Source: Clostridia bacterium (GTDB lineage Bacteria; Bacillota; Clostridia; Christensenellales; Borkfalkiaceae). Taken from it: a DNA stretch of 33,129 bases. Location of the stretch: positions 1-33,129 of the forward strand of contig JAFTSO010000019.1 of assembly GCA_017467265.1 (NCBI GenBank). Direction: 5' to 3'. Below the pieces are notes generated by a model. It made no database searches. It was not told the origin of the DNA and was given only the letters and a program-made list of their open reading frames with translations. The translations under genes were made by a program, and so were the position numbers. Shown in pieces: positions 30,191 to 33,129 of the stretch. Positions within the stretch are counted from its first letter, which is position 1, and each line of letters starts with the position of its first letter.

Positions 30191-30499
30191 TTATTCAATC
30201 TCCATAATGGCGTTCAAGCCGCAGATCAAAAACAGCTTTTTAATCTTCGGCTGCAAGCCGACAAGGCGCATACCAAACCCGTCTGCCTTCACTTTCTTCA
30301 AAATTTTCACGAACGTACCCAGCGTCGTGCTGTCGATAAAATTCAGTTCGTCGCAGACAAAGCAAATCTTCGCAGGCGATTGCTCGTACGCCGCGCACAC
30401 CGCCGCGTAAAATTCGTCCGCGTTCCCCAGATCGATATCCCCCGACAGCGCAATCGTCAATGCGCCGTTTTCCAAACCTTTGATCGTCACTTCTTGCAT
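30191..30499 (-). CDS. STAS-domain anti-anti-sigma factor (RsbV/SpoIIAA-like)
   Basis: The 102-residue single STAS domain shows the family pattern: TIALSGDIDLGNADEFYAAV at the start and ELNFIDSTTLGTFVKILKK around 51-69, in which Ser57 (IDS-T) is the expected phosphorylation site; the C-terminal half ends IKKLFLICGLNAIMEIE. In the RsbV/SpoIIAA paradigm the unphosphorylated form binds the anti-sigma factor and frees sigma. ATG 30499 has AAAGGAG. It is the first gene of the module, its stop 1 base before the next start. Confidence 0.93.
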   Translation of the reverse strand: MQEVTIKGLENGALTIALSGDIDLGNADEFYAAVCAAYEQSPAKICFVCDELNFIDSTTLGTFVKILKKVKADGFGMRLVGLQPKIKKLFLICGLNAIMEIE

Positions 30500-30532
30500 A
30501 TTTTTTTCTCCTTTGCGAGAGTTCCTTATTTA

Positions 30533-30560
30533 TTTATACCGCACAACCCACCCGTTTCAA
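30533..30560 (-). promoter_or_regulatory. Promoter of the STAS-sigma module
   Basis: On the minus strand, -35 TTGAAA (30555-30560) and -10 TATAAA (30533-30538) are 16 bases apart. The same stretch can be read as a SigB-like promoter: GTTTGA (30557-30562), 15 bases, CGGTAT (30536-30541), compared with GTTTAA-N12-15-GGGTAT, so autoregulation is possible. The element overlaps the stop codon of the permease gene. Confidence 0.6.
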
Positions 30561-31534
30561 ACAATCGAAACGGAAATCGGGTACACCAAATTGAACAGCA
30601 AACCTATCCCCACCGAAATCACATAGCAAACACCGATGAGCGCAAAGTTCCGTTTCCATTGTCGCACGTTGCGGAGCAACACGACAAAGCCCATACCTGC
30701 GTTCACACACAGCCCCGCCACGCACGAACCGAGCGTAATACCGCCGCTCAAAAACGTCTCCGTGATCACCACCGACGACGCACAGTTTGGAATCAGCCCG
30801 ATCCCACACGTGATCAGAGGCTGCAAAAATCTATTCTTTTGCATAAAATCAACAAAGACCTGTTCGCCGACTTCGTGGATAATCGTGCCCAAAACAAAAT
30901 TCACGAGCAGAATAAACAGCCCCACTTTCAAGGTATGCAGCAGCGGATACAAGAGATAATTTTTCCACGCGCTATCCCCGTCGTGCCGTCTGCCGCACGA
31001 ACAATTCACCTGCACGTCCTTCTCGTCCAGATATCGCTGCATAAAGATTTCGCGCGTGTTTTCAGGCACGCCGTTTTCCGTTTTCGGCATTGTCACGCAC
31101 GTCTGTTTTCGCCCGAACAGGCGCAAAATGCCGTCCACGGCATACCCCACGCCCACGCCGATCACAATCTTGGACAAGAGCAGGGGCAGCAACCACACCG
31201 CTCCGTCCCCCGACGAAATCATAATCACGAACGCTTCGTCGCTCGTCGCCATAAAGATCGCGAGCAGAGTCCCTACCGTGATATATTTGCGCTCGAATAA
31301 TTTTGCCGCCATCACAGAAAAACCGCATTGTGGCACGAGCCCCGTCGCCGATCCGACCAACGGCCCTAATTTGCCGCCCAGCCGCGTCACTTTTTGCAGA
31401 TCCGCTTTGCTTTCGAGCAATTCCATCAGCGCGTAAATCACGAACAAAAAGGGCAAGAGCGGCCAAGTATGCTCTAACGAGTGCAATAGATTGTGCCCTG
31501 CGTGTTCAAAAAAATGTTCGATCGCGTGCCACAT
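30557..31534 (-). CDS. Putative 10-TM heavy-metal/manganese exporter-like permease
   Basis: The 325-residue membrane protein belongs to the ArsP_2/putative 10TM exporter group. It is an inverted duplication: GLVPQCGFSVMAAKLFERKYIT in the first half corresponds to GLIPNCASSVVITETFLSGGIT in the second, each with a P-x-C core that likely lines the transport path. A hydrophilic central loop carries CSCGRRHDGD, a plausible metal-binding site. About ten spans are predicted. Direction and substrate are inferred from the family only. The ATG overlaps the tsaD stop (TAATG at 31536-31532), so translation is coupled. Confidence 0.82.
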   Translation of the reverse strand: MWHAIEHFFEHAGHNLLHSLEHTWPLLPFLFVIYALMELLESKADLQKVTRLGGKLGPLVGSATGLVPQCGFSVMAAKLFERKYITVGTLLAIFMATSDEAFVIMISSGDGAVWLLPLLLSKIVIGVGVGYAVDGILRLFGRKQTCVTMPKTENGVPENTREIFMQRYLDEKDVQVNCSCGRRHDGDSAWKNYLLYPLLHTLKVGLFILLVNFVLGTIIHEVGEQVFVDFMQKNRFLQPLITCGIGLIPNCASSVVITETFLSGGITLGSCVAGLCVNAGMGFVVLLRNVRQWKRNFALIGVCYVISVGIGLLFNLVYPISVSIV

Positions 31535-32625
31535 TATTGCGCTCCTTTTTCCGCCGCACGGCGGCTCTGTACCGTCTCCAACGTCGCGGCAAGCGGAATA
31601 GACGCCTTCGCCGTCAACGTCATATCGGCAAAATTCCCCAAACGGTATTGCACCAAGCCTTCCGAGGCAATCATCGCCGCATTGTCCGTGCAGTATTTCT
31701 TTTCGGGCAGAACGAGCCGCAAACCGTTCTTTTTACAAGCCGTCTGCAAACTCTCGCGCAGGTACGTATTCGCCGCTACGCCGCCACCTGCGGTGACGAC
31801 GGACACGCCCTTTTCTTTCGCACCTTCCACCGTTTTCTCCACCAAAACGTCGATCGCCGCCTTTTGAAAGGACGCCGCTACGTCCGCTTTGGAATACGCT
31901 TCGTTTTTCTGCTCTTTGGTATGGCAGTAATTAATCACCGCCGTTTTCAGACCGCTGTACGAAAAATTATAGCCGCCGCCACCTTTTAGCATTTTCGGCA
32001 TCGGCACGATCGCTTTGCCTTCCAAGGCACATTTTTCAATATTCGGACCGCCGGGGTATTGCAAGCCCAACACGCGCGCCACTTTGTCGAACGCCTCGCC
32101 TGCCGCGTCGTCGAGCGTCGCGCCGAGAATTTCGAACTCCGCCTCCGACTTCGCATACAGCACCGCCGTATGACCGCCGCTAGCCAGCAACGTGACGAAC
32201 GGGGGCTTTAATTCGGGCGCGGAGAGATAGGACGCCGCCAAATGTCCGCGGATATGATTGACGGCGATCAACGGCTTGTTCAAGGCATACGCAAAAGCCT
32301 TGGCAAAGGACACGCCAACAAGGAGCGCGCCCAACAGCCCTGCCCCGTACGTGACCGCCACCGCGTCGATATCCGCATACGAAATGCCTGCGTTTTTGAT
32401 CGCGCGATCGACCACTTCCGCCACCGCGACCGTATGTGCGCGCGACGCGATTTCGGGCACTACGCCCCCAAAAAGCGCCTGCACGGATGCCGACGACGCA
32501 ATTTCGTTGGACAAAATTTGCCTGCCCTTAATCACCGCCGCCGCCGTTTCGTCACACGAACTCTCGATGCCGAGTATAATCGGGTTCTTCTTATTCAAAT
32601 CAAGTTTTTCAAAAGGATTGTACAT
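31534..32625 (-). CDS. tsaD: tRNA N6-adenosine threonylcarbamoyltransferase TsaD
   Basis: TsaD transfers the threonylcarbamoyl group to A37 of ANN-decoding tRNAs, with TsaB and TsaE (not in this window). The ASKHA-fold protein has 363 residues: ILGIESSCDETAAAV (17-31), the metal-binding H64 in SRAHTVAV and NHIRGH with His124 and His128, then LLASGGHTAVL, DDAAGEAFDKVARVLGLQYPGGPNIEK, FSYSGLKTAV and the late TDNAAMIASEG. ATG 32625 begins a family-like N-terminus, but its ribosome site is weak (CAGG); a TTG at 32643 is the alternative. It lies 20 bases after a terminator-like hairpin, so expression may depend on read-through from prfB. Confidence 0.96.
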   Translation of the reverse strand: MYNPFEKLDLNKKNPIILGIESSCDETAAAVIKGRQILSNEIASSASVQALFGGVVPEIASRAHTVAVAEVVDRAIKNAGISYADIDAVAVTYGAGLLGALLVGVSFAKAFAYALNKPLIAVNHIRGHLAASYLSAPELKPPFVTLLASGGHTAVLYAKSEAEFEILGATLDDAAGEAFDKVARVLGLQYPGGPNIEKCALEGKAIVPMPKMLKGGGGYNFSYSGLKTAVINYCHTKEQKNEAYSKADVAASFQKAAIDVLVEKTVEGAKEKGVSVVTAGGGVAANTYLRESLQTACKKNGLRLVLPEKKYCTDNAAMIASEGLVQYRLGNFADMTLTAKASIPLAATLETVQSRRAAEKGAQ

Positions 32626-32640
32626 AGTGAAAACCTGTTT

Positions 32641-32667
32641 CAAAAAGCGGCGGTAAACGCCGCCGCT
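32641..32667 (-). terminator. Terminator-like hairpin between prfB and tsaD
   Basis: AGCGGCGG and CCGCCGCT (32646-32667) form a perfect 8-bp GC-rich stem with a 6-base loop, followed on the minus strand by TTTTTG. It is a good intrinsic terminator for prfB. Confidence 0.8.
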
Positions 32668-32680
32668 ATCTTGTTTTTTG

Positions 32681-33129
32681 TTAGAATTTCTTCAAATAGT
32701 CAATGATAAAGCCGTGCAATTCGCCGTCCATAACCGCCTGTACGTCGCCCTTTTCATAGCCCGTACGATGGTCTTTGACCAGCGTATAAGGACAGAACAC
32801 GTACGAACGGATCTGTGCGCCCCACTCGATCTTCTTCACGTCCCCTTTCATCGCCGCCGCCTCTGCCTGACGTTCTTCGATCTTCTTTTCCAAGAGTTTT
32901 GAACGCAGCATCGCAAAGCACATCGCTTTGTTTTGGAGCTGCGAACGCTCGTTCTGGCATTGCACCACGATCCCTGTCGGGAAGTGCGTGATACGCACGG
33001 CAGACGCTACCTTGTTGACGTTCTGACCGCCTGCGCCGCCCGAGTGATAAATATCGATACGGATATCGTCGTCGTTGATCTCTACTTCGTTGTCGTCTTC
33101 GACCTCGGGCATTACTTCCAACGAGCAGA
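32681..33129 (-). CDS. prfB: Peptide chain release factor 2, C-terminal part (cut by window edge)
   Basis: RF2 ends translation at UGA and UAA. The visible ~149 residues include the peptidyl-tRNA hydrolysis motif in YHSGGAGGQNVNKVASAVRITHF (GGQ), QCQNERSQLQNKAMCFAMLRSKL and the RF2-type ending SYVFCPYTLVKDHRTGYEKGDVQAVMDGELHGFI; 'VKDHRT' rather than 'VTDHRI' and the spacing point to RF2 over RF1. The frame is open to the window edge, so the true start, the SPF codon-recognition loop and any programmed frameshift are outside. Confidence 0.95.
   Translation of the reverse strand, partial: CSLEVMPEVEDDNEVEINDDDIRIDIYHSGGAGGQNVNKVASAVRITHFPTGIVVQCQNERSQLQNKAMCFAMLRSKLLEKKIEERQAEAAAMKGDVKKIEWGAQIRSYVFCPYTLVKDHRTGYEKGDVQAVMDGELHGFIIDYLKKF

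Noticed and set aside
28721-30499. A spoIIA-type sporulation operon (spoIIAA-spoIIAB-sigF)
   Set aside because: Region 2-3 of the sigma factor is closer to SigB proteins, and there is an extra HATPase gene after it; the general partner-switching reading is safer.
1-33129. CRISPR arrays, transposase genes, ordinary tRNA or rRNA genes
   Set aside because: No regularly spaced repeats, no transposase-like frames other than the recombinase end, and no tRNA-like folds apart from the tmRNA were seen.

Overview
The window looks like chromosomal DNA from a Gram-positive, probably anaerobic, member of the Bacillota, most likely an uncultured Clostridia-type gut or animal-associated bacterium. The reasons are: AGGAGG-type ribosome sites throughout, sigma-A promoters with 16-18 base spacers, stand-alone ECF S-components, a tetrahydrofolate and a cobalamin riboswitch, a DUF421/DUF4363 pair, a DUF512 radical-SAM gene next to der and plsY, and a SigB-type partner-switching cluster. 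The species cannot be named from the sequence. Coding DNA is of medium GC, except for the first ~420 bases, which are visibly AT-richer.

Layout. 1-420 is the 3' end of a large serine recombinase, probably the edge of a mobile element, ending 63 bases from the 3' end of a tmRNA gene (484-850, minus). From 11465 down to 1013 (minus) runs a nine-gene operon: lgt, pncB, lspA, an RluD-type pseudouridine synthase, a DUF512 protein, der, plsY, trkA, trkH. It combines lipoprotein maturation, NAD salvage, ribosome/RNA maturation, phospholipid synthesis and potassium uptake. Upstream is a folate ECF S-component (folT) behind a THF riboswitch, and divergent from it a DUF421/DUF4363 pair.

13681-17750 holds a minus-strand UDP-sugar pyrophosphorylase with a coupled small helical protein, then a plus-strand pair: a small HIRAN-like protein and a cytoplasmic GH78-type glycosidase. 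17808-19190 (minus) is a cobalamin-riboswitch operon encoding a transcobalamin-like DUF4430 lipoprotein and an ECF S-component, a likely compact vitamin B12 uptake unit. A DegV lipid-binding protein follows, then divergently a phosphohexomutase and transketolase.

24303-26939 (minus) carries a PucR-type regulator and an S41 membrane protease. 27272-28603 is an unknown polytopic membrane protein driven by a perfect consensus promoter. The last block (28721-33129, minus) reads prfB (partial), tsaD, a 10-TM metal-exporter-like permease, then a partner-switching module: STAS antagonist, an HATPase-fold protein that seems to have lost its ATP site, a SigB-like sigma factor, and a second HATPase-fold protein that keeps more of the ATP site.

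The most interesting parts are the B12 operon, the sigma module with two unequal HATPase proteins, the 443-aa unknown membrane protein, the recombinase/tmRNA junction and a short dispersed intergenic motif. Motif, promoter and RNA calls were made by eye; no folding or database search was run.
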